Shown piece after piece: positions 22,823 through 34,235 of a stretch of 64,000 bases of DNA. Source of the DNA: Glandiceps talaboti (taxonomy: Eukaryota > Hemichordata > Enteropneusta > Spengelidae); the NCBI RefSeq assembly GCF_964340395.1, contig NC_135559.1, forward strand, positions 15,579,563 through 15,643,562. The letters run 5' to 3'. The notes under the pieces are model-generated. The model was not told the DNA's origin, did no database searches, and worked only from the letters and a program-made list of their open reading frames with translations. Every line of letters begins with the position of its first letter. Position 1 is the first letter of the stretch. A program made the translations under genes and the position numbers.

Positions 22823-25800
22823 TTACTCAGCTATAACTAATTCTTCAAGGTGGTTTACATAACACAGTGCATTATTTATTGCCCATATGTTGTTAAAAAG
22901 TTGAAGCTGATGATTCAACTTAAAAAAACTAAAATCAGTTGGTAACCGGAGTTTTAACCGGTTTTTGAAAATGTGTAAAGGGTCAATTGGGAAACTGTTG
23001 TTCTGGCGTTTGTTGCGGCGGCTCATGTATATTGATGTTTTTGCAATTGAACATAATGTTACAAATATGTGAAAGGACTGTTTGGGGTAAAACTTCTTCG
23101 ATTTGTTTGGCGGGTTTAGAACACACCAGTGTGGCGGGATATCAATCGTTGTATTTTGAAGTAAACGTTTGGCGAGGAGAGAAATGTATTGGAGAAGGGG
23201 TATGTTTTCTGTACATTCGTAGAACGTATGAAATAAAGTGTCTTTTTCGTCACAGAACGTACACGTTTCGGTATTGCTGAATCCCATTTTAGCTTGTATG
23301 GATCCTGTCATGAAGATGCCATGCGCAAGTCGCCATTGTATATCTCCCTCCCGCGAGGATAGAAGGGGGAGGTAGCATGCTTTGAAGTTTGGCTTTATGT
23401 TGTTTGGGAGACTTAAAATATCACGCCAAACGGAGTCACATTTTCCAGGAAGTCGATTGGCGTGGAGGACAAGAACCAAGTATTTATAAATCACCCCTTT
23501 TTGTAATTTATACAAAGGGTAGTTTAATTCGTCGGAGTGGTGCAGTTCGAAGGTGTAGTTTACAGGATTACTGATATAATTTTCGTCACTTTGTAGGTGT
23601 GAGTCAATTCTTTTTTTCCATTCATCGGGAATTGCCTCAAAAATTACATCCAAAGTCAGTTTGGTGATGCGTTGGGATCGAATGTTAATTTTTTCATGAA
23701 TGTCAGCTACATTTAACCAGCGTTTACTGCGGAGGTCAACTAAGTGTTTAATTTTACAGATACCCGCCTCGATCAAATGTTCAAGCCGAAAGGGTTCGTG
23801 TCTAAGTGGATGTAGAACCAGGTTATTATTAAAAAGTGGTTCGTTTAGAAGTTCATGAATATTCATGTGATTATCTTTTCTGATTTTGTTGGTCTCTTTC
23901 CAACTAGTCAATATATCTTGGTAAAATATTGGGATGTTATTAAAGCTAGTGTCACCAGTAGTGGTCAGAAGTTCTTTTGCGTATCCAAGAGAACCAACAT
24001 GTTTGAAGTAGTAGTCAGGAAAACGAAAGCAGATGTGATCATTGATTAGATAAAGGTAATGCTGAATAAATTGTAGACGGAACGCTTTGATGCGTGTCAG
24101 CAGGTGGATGAGATTTTGGCCACCTTTGTCAATAGGTAAGTAGAGAGTTTCAGCTGGTAGCCAATGTTTGCCTTGCCAAAAGAAGTCTAGAATTACCGAC
24201 TGGATATCATTAACAGTCTCTTTGGGTGGATTGGGGCAAGTTAAACGATAGTGTAGTTTCGACGCGATTAGATGGTTGACAATTAAAACTCTAGCTTTGT
24301 AGGATAAATTATTTGCGTAGTTGGACCAGTAATCAAATTTATTTTGAATTTGATTTACAAGTTCAGTCCAATTTTTGACGGTATAATTTTGAGTGTTTCC
24401 AAGGTGTACGCCGAGTAGTTTTAAGCCAGTGCTGTTCCAATTTATACTTAAGTGGTTGTCTATACGTCCTCTCCAGCAACCCACCCATAAACCTTTCGTT
24501 TTATCAAAGTTGAGTTTTGCATTTGATGCCCTCTCGTATATTTGTATCCATTTGTGAATTTTTGGAAAATCTTCATTTTGTGTAACAAAGAGCTCCAGAT
24601 CGTCAGCGTAAGCGGAAAGGTGGTTTTGTTTCCCATCACTATTTAGCATGTCTAAACCGCGAGCACCGCTTTCTGATCGAATTTTATGCAGGAGTGGTTC
24701 AATCGCTAAAACGCATAGTTGGCCCGAAAGGGAGCACCCCTGACGGATTCCTCTACCAAAATCAATCGGAGCAGTAAGAGTGCTGTTTACTCGGATAAGG
24801 GATTGGGATTTAGTGTAAAGGAGTTTTATATAGTTAATGAATTTGTCGCCAAATCCAAAAGCTGACAGGGTATGAGACAGGTAACCATGGTGAACGCTAT
24901 CAAGCGCCTTTTCCTGATCAAGTGCAATTATTCCTAAGGGTATTTGCATGTTATTTGCATACTGTATACTATCTCTGAGTACAGAAATGTTATCATAGAT
25001 TTGACGTCCTGGTATACTGCAACTTTGGTCAATGTGTACAACAGAAGCTAAGACAGATCGAAGGCGGTTTGATAAAGTTTTAGTGAAAATCTTATAGTCA
25101 GTACACATTAAGCTAACTGGCCTCCATGCTTTAACATAAGAAATCTCGCCCGATTTTGGTAGCAGGGTTATTACAGCACAAGACAAAGGTAACAGATTAT
25201 CTTTGACAGAATGTAAGAGAACCTCGTAGAGGTCTTTTCCCAGTATTGACCAAAAGGTTTTGAAAAACTCGTGCGGAAGCCCATCAATTCCAGGAGTACG
25301 ATCATGTGCAAGCTGGTTTACTGTATGTGTAAGCTCTTCAAAGGTTATGTCTTCGTCTAATGATTCTTTGTCAGTATTTGCAATTTGGGGTAGATTGTTT
25401 AAGAGGGCAGACTCAGATTTATCGTCAATCGGATCGACTGTGTACAAATCTTAGTAAAAAGAGCGAATCATGTTGCGAATTTCATTTTGATTTTCGGTCA
25501 ATGTGTTGTATGTTCTTTTGAGTTGAATGATGGGTTTCCGTTTCCCCTTTTGTTTTTCAATCCTGTGAAAAAAACTGTTCGGTAAGTCATTTTGGTTTAA
25601 GGACGTGAATCTGGCTCTAATTGCAGCACCTTTAGTTTCGTGGTTAACATGTTCTTTTAACAATTCCTTTTTTGAATTGTACAAAGAAATCAGTGTAGGA
25701 TTGTCTTCCAATTGAGATTCAAGTTGCTGTATTTCTTTTTCCAGACTAAGTTTCTGGGCTTTCTTATTATTATGTTTCAGGTAGCTGTATTGTTGTGTTA

Positions 25801-26688
25801 CATGTTTAACTTTCATTTTCCCAATGTCCCACCAAAGTTGAACTTTCTGAAAATTTGACTTTTCCTTTTGCCAGTCGCACCAAAATTGTGAAATTAAATC
25901 AATATAATAGTCATCTTGTAAAATGTCAGTGTTCATACACCATACTGGGTTTTTGATGTTAACTTTAGTTATTGATGAGCGGAGTGTGACTGCAGAGTGG
26001 TCTGAAAAGGCAGGCGAAGAGTTCAATATCTTACAAGACTTAATGCGGTTCGTTAAATGTTTGCTCACATAAATTCCGTCCAATCTCACCCGTGAATTTT
26101 CTCTGCTCCAGGTGAAACACTTCCATGTTGATTCCGCCAAGTGTCAATTAATTTGAACTGTTGAAGAATGTTATCTAAAGTTTGTGAAGTGCGCTTGTCT
26201 GGCTCATTAGCGCCGTTACGATCAAACTCTGGGTTGACAGTACAGTTGAAGTCTCCTGTAAGGAAGATAGGGTCGTCGTTTTCTTTCAGTCCACTTAAAA
26301 GTTTTTTCAATATTTTAAAGCAATCTAACCATTCAGTCCCGTTGGTTGGCGCATATACATTGATAATATGTATTGGTTTGTTGTCAATCATAACATGAGC
26401 ATGAAGCAGATGCCCGGCAACCCATTCATTCTTTGATATTATGTCAACTTTATTTCGAGATGAAAAGAGGATTGCTATTCCACCTTGCCTTGAATTATTG
26501 TGGGAAATGATACAGGGTGCTTTCCAAATAATCTGCCAGACTGCTTCATCTTGTGGTGTTGTATGAGTTTCTTGTAACATGTGGAAATCCGAGTGTACTT
26601 CTTGCTTCAAATATTGAACGACTTGGTAGCGCTTGAGGGCGTCACGGCACCCTCGAACATTTAGGGTCATACAGGATAAACTTGCCAA
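22823..26688 (-). pseudogene. LINE ORF2: endonuclease plus reverse transcriptase, broken
   Basis: About 1,288 codons. The N-terminal AP-like endonuclease shows LNVRG, QETH, GGIAIL, NVYAPT and GDFN, and then, after a frameshift near 26,100, LDGIYVSKHL and the SDHSAVTL block with the catalytic His. An in-frame TAA lies at 25,451-25,453. The RT follows: TPGIDGLPHEFF, motif A IIALDQEKALDSV (about 560 codons from the start), GRGIRQGCSLSGQLCVLAIEP (motif B) and YADDLELF (motif C, 24,600 region). The C-terminus carries a CTFC...HTFYEC zinc-finger-like motif near 23,270. The DQEKAFD-type motif A and the RGIRQGCSLS motif place it in the L1/Tx1 lineage. Apart from one frameshift and one stop the domains look intact. 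Confidence 0.9.
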
Positions 26689-26740
26689 TATGGCTAATAG
26701 GATGAGTTAACTTTGTGTTTTCTTTCCATTATCGAGTTGT

Positions 26741-28320
26741 CTAAGTGTGGATGTTACTGTGTATTTTCAAATGGTTCCTTATCTTCACGCTGATTTTGTA
26801 AACTCTGGCTATTTGTGATCCGGTCAATAGTTCCGTTTGTCTATATGTGCGTAGGTCGTTGCTGAGTTTTTTCAAGTCGGGGTAAAATTCCTTGCATCTT
26901 TGTATAATTTTCTTTGAATGAAGAGTGTCTTTCAGAAATTCTCGTATTTCTGCCGAGTTGTTAAGTTGCAGTGTAGCTAGGTTCAGTAGTTTGTGACATA
27001 TCTGAGATTTCTGATGATATCGATTCAAGTTCATCTAGGTCGTCTTGGTCGGTTGGATTTTCGGGTAAGGTTGGGGCCGTGTCATGTGGTTGGGTGTTGA
27101 AGTCTCCGGCTTTATTGTTCGTTGTATCTCCTGGATCCCATTGCGAAGTGTCTGAAAAGTTGGGAGGAACTCTAGGGATAGGCTTCGCAGATGTACGGTG
27201 AGTAGAGGGCGGCGAGAAGAAAGGTGAAGGAGGGAAAGAGGAAGGAGGGGTTTGTACCCTCTCTTCACCGTTGACTGTCGACATACTTTGTGTTGTTGAG
27301 CTAGTAGCTTGATTTTCATAGTTTGTTTTGAGGTTCTTCGTTTAAGGCGTCCATAAATATGTCCACTTCTCCAGACTTCACTTCTGGTTCAATGTTGACC
27401 TCGTTCTTAGACTTGTCTTGGCTGTTGTTATTGTTCAAAGGTATGCAAGTCTCTGGTATAATAGTTCCGTTTCCATCGTTACATTCATTGGTGTGGCGTT
27501 GGGTGTTTTGTTTTTCAGGTGTGTCATTGTTCTCTTCATCTCTATTGGTTGCAGTTTTGTTTTCAGGTGTGTTTACTACACTGTGGTTGGGCACACTCAC
27601 ATCGGTATTTTTGTTTTTGTTTGTTTCGGTAGCAGCGTTGTTGTTCTCAGAAATGTCATTTGTATATCATTTGCATTTTCGTCTTGTGCTGTGGATTGAA
27701 CCGGCTGTCTATTTACTGTATTTTCTGTGTCCACAGACGGACACAAATTGACGGGCAATTTCTTCTAATATGTTCGAGAGAGTTACATTTAAAACATCTT
27801 ATTTCATCAGTTGACAAGAAGATTCGATATGTACGCTCTTCGGAGATCATGATGAAGGAAATTACCAATTCATCATCACGGTTATATGGAAGTAGAAACA
27901 CCTGGCGTCGGAATGACTTGACGTGTTTCAATCGTTCTTCTTTGCATCCAAGGGGGATAGATTTTACACTCCCTACGATTTTCCCGTATTTACTAAGTTC
28001 TCCTACCAGCACTTCATTGGGGATAAATGGGGAACGCCCGATAAAGTTATCTTAATGGCAGGTTTAACTAGTGGTTCTGTATGAATGTATTGTCCATCTA
28101 AATCGAATCCTTGGTTACAAACTGCATTGACCCAGCTAGAATCATTCAGGAATACCATAACAACTCCGTTGGCACGGGAAGCGGCTACGATATTTTCTGG
28201 TCCTGTTATTACAGCAATTTTCTTTAGATAAGTTTCTACACTTACTTCTCTAATCGATTCACATCTGAGTCCGTGTTTGAGTGTCTGTCCACGAAACACC
28301 TGACTCGCGGCGGCGGCCAT
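26741..28320 (-). pseudogene. LINE ORF1: nucleic-acid-binding protein, broken
   Basis: The likely start is the ATG at 28,320 (MAAAASQVFRG). The first segment, to about 28,010, ends ITLSGVPHLSP, then a frameshift leads to VGELSKYGKIVGSVKSIPLG and a CCHC knuckle CFKCNSLEHIRRNC near 27,745. After a stop at 27,713 come hydrophilic, Pro/Ser/Asn-rich segments (27,600-27,316 and 27,284-26,961) and a C-terminal helical stretch (27,034-26,741) in other frames. Such proteins coat the LINE RNA. The domain order fits Tx1-type ORF1. Several frame breaks show it is dead. Confidence 0.75.
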
Positions 28321-28525
28321 TTTGCCGCGATGCCTTTGGCGAGCAACTGGGTGGAAACGAAATCTGACGAAATCCACCGCCCGGGTCTTCCAAACGTCAG
28401 TAAAAGTAGAAAAACGGGAAGGGGGGAATACTAAAGTGTCAGTACCTTGAAGGATTAATGATGGATGACTTCTCCAAATAGCGAAAATTGATTTCATCAG
28501 AGAGCTCTGCTACCGCCTGACTACC

Positions 28526-28554
28526 AGTAGTAGTCGTAGTAGTAGTCGTAGTCG

Positions 28555-28593
<39 letters not shown>

Positions 28594-28766
28594 CAGTAGT
28601 AGTAGTAGTAGTGGTGGTGGTGGTGATGGTGGTAGTAGTAGTGGTGGTGGTGGTGGTGGTGGGAGTAGTAGTGGTAGTGATAGTAGTAGTGGTGGTGGTA
28701 CTAGTAGTGGTAGTAGTAGTAGTAGTCATCGTCGTAGTAGTAATAGTCATAGTAGTAGTAGTAGTC

Positions 28767-28823
<57 letters not shown>
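28526..28823. repeat. (GTA)n microsatellite flanking the LINE 5' end
   Basis: About 300 bp of GTA/GTG/GTC trinucleotides on the same strand and of the same type as 21,934-22,661. It directly abuts the 5' end of the minus-strand LINE. Poly-Thr and poly-Val frames here are artefacts. Confidence 0.95.
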
Positions 28824-28824
<1 letters not shown>

Positions 28825-29440
28825 GACCTTTTAACATATATTTTGACTATCAGGGTTATGGTCTTAGTTGGTAGATCAGAGTAATATCAATTGAATAGTT
28901 TTCCCAAATTACAGCTAAAATGATGTTGGCTTGGTGTGTCACTCATGTATCATGACATTTCTTACTCACACTCCTACAACTTCTAATGCAAAAGAAACAA
29001 TTACATAGGTTCTGTGCACAGTGGGGATGTTGAAGTAATCAAGTTGATATGTTGATTATCAGTTGGAAAATATACAATTGAAGACATTAAAATCATCAGG
29101 TCCACGTGCAATGTTTTCATTAGAAGCCTGTTTTTACTACACTGTGAAAGAATAGCAATGCTTATCACTGTTCAATGTTATTGGGTAAAGGATACTACTA
29201 CACCATATTTAAACCAACATCATTTTAGCTGCAAGAGCAAGGTACAGGATCTATAGCAGGCTTGTAGATGAGTCAGGAATTAACCACACAGGTATTGTCA
29301 ATCACTCGTATGCTCACATAGAGAGACATCCCATACCAAAAGTTGTGTTGTAAATCAAATCAAGCTTTCGATTGGTCTGTCTCTATTAGCGGTTTTCCCT
29401 AACATATATATTTTACTCATAACCTTAAAGTTAAAATGAT
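28824..29440. other. Noncoding stretch between (GTA)n and copy C
   Basis: No gene or recognised repeat. It is not the continuation of the integrase that was interrupted at the left (GTA)n edge, so the LINE plus both GTA tracts are not a simple insertion into copy B. Confidence 0.5.
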
Positions 29441-30734
29441 GTGATTTCACATAGAGTCATTGTTTTAGAAGAGAAGAGAGGTGAGCTTTCAACCTGAATA
29501 TTCCAGATAGCATTTAAGATCAGGTCATATGTAAATTGTTCATGCGTAGAATAAATGTTGATCACGCCAGTGGAAAACAATTGTTAATCTGATAGCCAAT
29601 ATTTAGTGTTTAGAGCTGTAGTTATTTAATGAATATATGTCACAGTAAAAACTAGCGCCAGTCACCTTGTTAACAAGTGTTAATATGTGTTTAATCAAAA
29701 CACTTGACAATTTTTAGTTTACTATACTACAATTAATATAACATTAGTAGCTAAACTAAGATATTAACAATTAATGCTGTTGTCTGATGTTTGTAATTTA
29801 GTAGGGCATATGATAACTTTACGTTACATTCGGTAAAATATGCCAAAATTCCAAATATAACATTTCTGGACTTTAGCAATAGTTTATGTGCTGGAACGGG
29901 CAGAAATTATGGCACAAAAGAAATTTGGGAGCGATCGAGGGGCCTTGAAAGTGCTGATGTTCGGAATTGGGAGGGGTGATATGTTCCTCCTGATTAACCC
30001 CAGGAGCGTATGACAGGCCATGTGTTGCAATATTCAATAAAAATATTTTCATGCAAAAAAATCATATTTGTATTCGTAGTATTTGTTTTCATAGGTTAAT
30101 TTACACATTTGAATTCGTAAAATCGTTTTTTTTTTTAATGTTAAAAATCATTGTTTATATTCGTAGATTTCATCATCATGTTACTTTTCATCCGTGTATT
30201 TTTATGTTCGTTAAACTTTTTACATTTCTGTTTGTTAAACATCCATTTTGTTTGTGCTTTTCAATATTGTTATTGATAAATCATTTTATATTCGTATTCA
30301 TTTGCATTGACTTCATCAACTAGGAGACCTTCAGCAATTACAAGAGGTGGGGGGGGGGATCAAGCCCGGTCTGTTGTATATTAAAATGGAGACCCTCCCT
30401 CAATTTCCTTTCTCTGAAATTTGTCCCTATCCCTGTTCAAATATTTCAATGAAAAAACTTCCTTAACACCATTCCAGCTCGTTGTGGCATAATGTTTAGA
30501 GCTCAAGATTACACTAGAGACAAGGATTTTTCTGTAGTAAGATCCAATCACATTAAATTGATAGGCACATGTTCTTTCCCACTATTTCCACCTCAATACG
30601 TTTGTGTTTATGTTAAATCAATACCTACGTTTAGATTTAATTTGGCTGAGCTGACGGCCAGAATTCCCAAAGCCTAGATGAGTGCAAAGACAACCCCAGG
30701 ACCTTGGTCAAAACCTCCACTCCACCACACTGAT

Positions 30735-31195
30735 ATGAGGCACTAAAAAGAATCTTTACTGCTTACGGTATAAACACCCGCATCAAGCCCACTAAAACCT
30801 TGCGGCAATTATTGGTGTCTCCAAAGGACAAGACTAAAAAGGAACATGTATGTGGAGTAGTGTACCAAATTCCTTGCCAGGGCCAGACCAACACAGGCCA
30901 ATGCAAAGATTCATATATAGGGGAAACTGAGAGATCACTCAAGACCAGATTTTTGGAACACAGAAGACCTAGTTCCAGCACATCAGAGGTCTCCCAACAC
31001 ATCCACATTGAATCACCCGGTCACTCGGTTAACATAAATGAAGTGAAGATACTGGACACTGAAACCAGATATTTTGAACGGGGAGTGAAAGAAGCTATTT
31101 ACATCCGAGCACTCAAACCATCACTAAACAGAGACGGGGGACGATACAAACTTCCAGGCACCTTTGACCCCTTATTAGGCTCACGTGTCCTGTAA
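30735..31195 (+). pseudogene. Penelope-type GIY-YIG endonuclease, partial ORF
   Basis: The open frame enters from the left junction (EALKRIFTAYGIN, the end of the RT region) and runs to a stop at 31,195. The GIY-YIG nuclease shows GVVY near 30,855, SYIGET near 30,915, KTRFLEH with the conserved Arg and His, a KEAIYIR block with the catalytic Glu, and LNRDGG with the conserved Asn. Cys residues flank GVVY and precede SYIGET, as in the linker of Penelope-like nucleases. In an intact element this domain nicks the target for reverse transcription. The domain itself has no frame breaks, but the RT is missing, so the copy is a dead fragment. The family call rests on the LVSPKDK-GIY-YIG order. Confidence 0.85.
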
Positions 31196-31223
31196 GGTCA
31201 CGTGTGCTGAATAGTGGGTCAAT

Positions 31224-31272
31224 CTGTTGACAAAGACTGAAGTGTACAGTCGAAAATTTCAGGTAAATTTTC
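31224..31272 (+). ncRNA. Hammerhead-ribozyme-like motif in the Penelope 3' region
   Basis: CTGTTGA (31,224-31,230) is followed by a perfect stem GACTG/CAGTC (31,235-31,239 and 31,247-31,251), then GAAA (31,252-31,255) and an 8-bp palindrome closing at 31,272. This is the order CTGATGA - stem II - GAAA - stem III of a hammerhead, and Penelope-like elements are known to carry such ribozymes. One core base differs (CTGTTGA, not CTGATGA) and stem I is weak, so this copy is probably inactive if it is one. Confidence 0.35.
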
Positions 31273-32961
31273 TAGTTGTGTTTGGAACAAAAGTTCAAAT
31301 TGAATACTATGGTTTACCAACACAGATGAATTTCCATTTGAAGATAAAAGGTTTTATTTGCTGTAGTAAATAACAGTTACTGCGCGCATCAGAAGTCATT
31401 TCATGCCACTAAAATGACTAATACTCTCCATTGATATCGACCATTGTGTTACCCAAATTGACCCCTCCCCCTTGAAGGTTCGTTTTCCAAACTGATACCG
31501 TCCTACAAAGACACCATCAGCCCCAAGCTAGTTGCAAATGACCAACCCCTTACCGCTGTCAAAAGTAAAAATTAGTGAAACACTTTAGTCATTTTTTGAG
31601 GTTAGTCGTTGTTTTTACTATGCTGTTATTTGTCACAGGATCTGTACAATATTAAACTCATCTGGAAATCAGATCCAGGGGACAATCTATACCTGCGCAC
31701 TTTATTTACATTCCAACTTGCATTTTTTGTCTCGTGATTTATATCTTATAAAATTGTAAACAAAAGGTATATATTCCCAATTTCAGTCTGAGGTAGTTTA
31801 TTGCTTAAGTTGATCACATAATGTGTAAATATCAGTGGCTATAAATTTTTGAGAAATATAAGCATGAGTTAGAGCTTAACAAGCTTGCAAAGCCGATATC
31901 TGTAATTACAAAAGCAATTTCCGATACAATACGCGGTAGTTGATTGTAACTGTTATTTTAATATAGTGTATTGTGTGCCATATTACAATTCTCTATCTTT
32001 AGCTCTAGTGTACGCAGAGGGACGGTCTCGCACAATTGTACACCTCAATATCTCTGACTAGCAAGAAAGGGGGGGGGGTGACTACCAGAATTCTTGAATT
32101 AAATGAAGGCTGTAAAATATGTTTGGAGAGCCCCCGCCTCCACTGTAGAATCTGCTCGTACCCTAAGCATTGCTTTCGAGAAGCACGTTTGCAAACACAG
32201 ACATCGTCCTTTTTTCAACGTAAATACACAACCAAGTTTGACTAATGTATTGTATACTTTGACTATTGAGACAAACATTTTAAAAATAATACGAGAGAGA
32301 TGAACTGCACAAAAATTATAACTTGTTATTCAATAACTGATTATTAAGCTATGATTTAACAGGCAAATAAACAAAAAAAAATCGGTAAATTGTCACACAC
32401 GTTGCCATGCTGTCAATATTTAAACGCTCGCTAAGATAACGATTGCGAGCAGCATCACCTTTCCCCTGGATAAGCTGTAGGTTGTACATATGCAGGCGTT
32501 GTAATGAGATACTTGGATAGATTTTATGAGTTGTAATCAATGTTCAATCCATCTTTATTGAATAGCTAAATGCCATAACATGCAGCCCTGGCCTTTGAAC
32601 TGCGCAAATCAGGTTGCTTATTAATTAAACGTGATACTAACTTATGGTTATCATGTTTAAACTATGGACCAGTTGCATCCTTATCATAAACATACAAAGA
32701 CCATTCATTGGCACCAAGCTGGGTCATTTCATTGAAAACGAATTGTGTCAACAATCATTTTACAAATTAAATTGAAGACCGGTCGGTACAAAACACAGGT
32801 ACAGGCCAGGTCAGATCAGGTCAGGCCAGACCAGCTCAGGTATCGACTAAACTTTTTTAAGGTTCACATTCAGATCCAAAGATGTGAATCCACTATTATA
32901 TTTGTTGTAGATTTCCGATTAGTTGTCACCAGGTTATATTTTCTCAGCAATTCGCCATCAG

Positions 32962-33270
32962 TTATCTTTTTAGCATAAAATACTTTTCAAAAATATCCAT
33001 ATTCAATAAAACTTCTATAATTTCATAATCTAATTTATTATCAAATAATTGATGTAAATCACCATATTTTACATTTTCGTTTGTAAATTCTAAAGTAAAA
33101 TTTCTTTAACTGGGGGGTATCTTCTTTCGTAAAAGGCGTTGGTTGTTTGTTGATGATAAGATCCTCTAAACATATCTTCTGGCATAAACATTATATATAT
33201 TTTACTTACAAATAAGTCATTGAAAATGACATAGACCCCGCTATGATTGGGTTTTAAGGAACTTGCAGTT
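32962..33270 (-). pseudogene. Unrecognised decayed coding remnant (copy C)
   Basis: Counterpart of 19,575-19,885: the same two minus-strand segments, the same C-run frameshift and the same stop. Differences from copy B are few. Confidence 0.4.
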
Positions 33271-33337
33271 TATGTTGTCATTTTCAAACCTGCTTAATGT
33301 TGTTTGGCCTCATATGGTTGTTTTTGATATCACTACT

Positions 33338-33800
33338 CTGTTCAAGCATGTCTGAGTTATGGCTTTGGACATGAAAACTGCGCCAACAAAATGGCTGCCA
33401 GGCAGCCATATTGGATTGTATCACGACGAAAATGGATATGCACATGTATGTCACGTACAGAACACTGTCCTAATAGCAACTTTGAATGAGATCTGTTCAA
33501 GCATGTCTGAGTTATGGCTTTGGACATGGAAAATTCACAAACAACAAAATGACTGCCAGACAGCCATATTGGATTGTATCATGACAACAATGAATATGCA
33601 CATGTATGTCATATAACACTGTCCTAATAGCAACTTTGAATGAGATCTGTTCAAGCATGTCTGAGTTATGGCTTTGGACATGGAAAATTCGCACACAAAA
33701 TGGCTGCTAGGCGGCCATTTTGGATTGTATCATAAAACAAATTGACGTGCATATGTATGCCCCTGTACCAAGTTTGAAAAAAATCGGTCCAGGCATCTCC
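33338..33800. repeat. 151-bp tandem array, 3 units (copy C)
   Basis: CTGTTCAAGCATGTCTGAGT starts at 33,338, 33,493 and 33,647. The last unit runs into the same truncated tail and GGACGGACGGACGGAC tract (33,815-33,835) seen in copy B. Confidence 0.9.
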
Positions 33801-34235
33801 AAGAAACGGCTGTGGATGGACGGACGGACGGACAGACGGGCGCACAGACGAACGGACAGATGGAACCCAATACATAAGTCCCCATCCAGACATCGTCTGG
33901 CGGGGACTAAAAAAACATATTACCACCATATACGGATCATATTACCATATTTATCCTGAAATATATTGTGATTTTTAGTATCCTGTATAATTTTCAACAC
34001 TCAATACTCATTTAAAAGCCTTGCCTCTTTATTATCATGAGGGTCAGGAAACAATCCATCCTCTTAAAATAATTCTGTTTCTCACAATCCTTCATAAACC
34101 CTAAGATAATTTGACATAATTGTACATCTTTTAATTTAGCTCCTGTAGCAGCAATCAGAATATGTATGTTTTGCGTCGTAGTGAATCCCACTCAAGCTCA
34201 ATATTGAAACCAATTAAATCTCTATATTTGTTTTG

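Larger units (their letters stand above)
22662..28525 (-). mobile_element. Tx1/L1-type non-LTR retrotransposon, nearly full length
   Basis: Minus-strand order is 5' end at about 28,525, ORF1 (28,320 to 26,741), a 52-base gap, ORF2 (26,688 to 22,823), and a 160-base 3' UTR ending AAAA. ORF1 has a CCHC zinc knuckle; ORF2 has an AP-type endonuclease, RT and a terminal Cys/His motif. This is the layout of the Tx1 group within the L1 lineage. Both outer edges are directly in (GTA)n repeat. Frameshifts in ORF1 and ORF2 and one nonsense codon make this copy inactive, although it looks fairly young. Confidence 0.85.
30734..31343 (+). mobile_element. 5'-truncated Penelope-like element
   Basis: Copy B reads straight across this point (CACACTGA then AATAAACGGTTTTATTTG), while copy C has 610 extra bases between CACACTGA and ATAAAAGG. 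The insert starts inside a coding frame and ends in noncoding 3' sequence, as expected for a retroelement truncated at the 5' end. It encodes the end of an RT thumb region and a complete GIY-YIG domain. No clear target duplication beyond one or two bases. Confidence 0.85.

Noticed and set aside
28439-28874. Poly-Thr and poly-Val frames
   Set aside because: Translation of the (GTA)n microsatellite.
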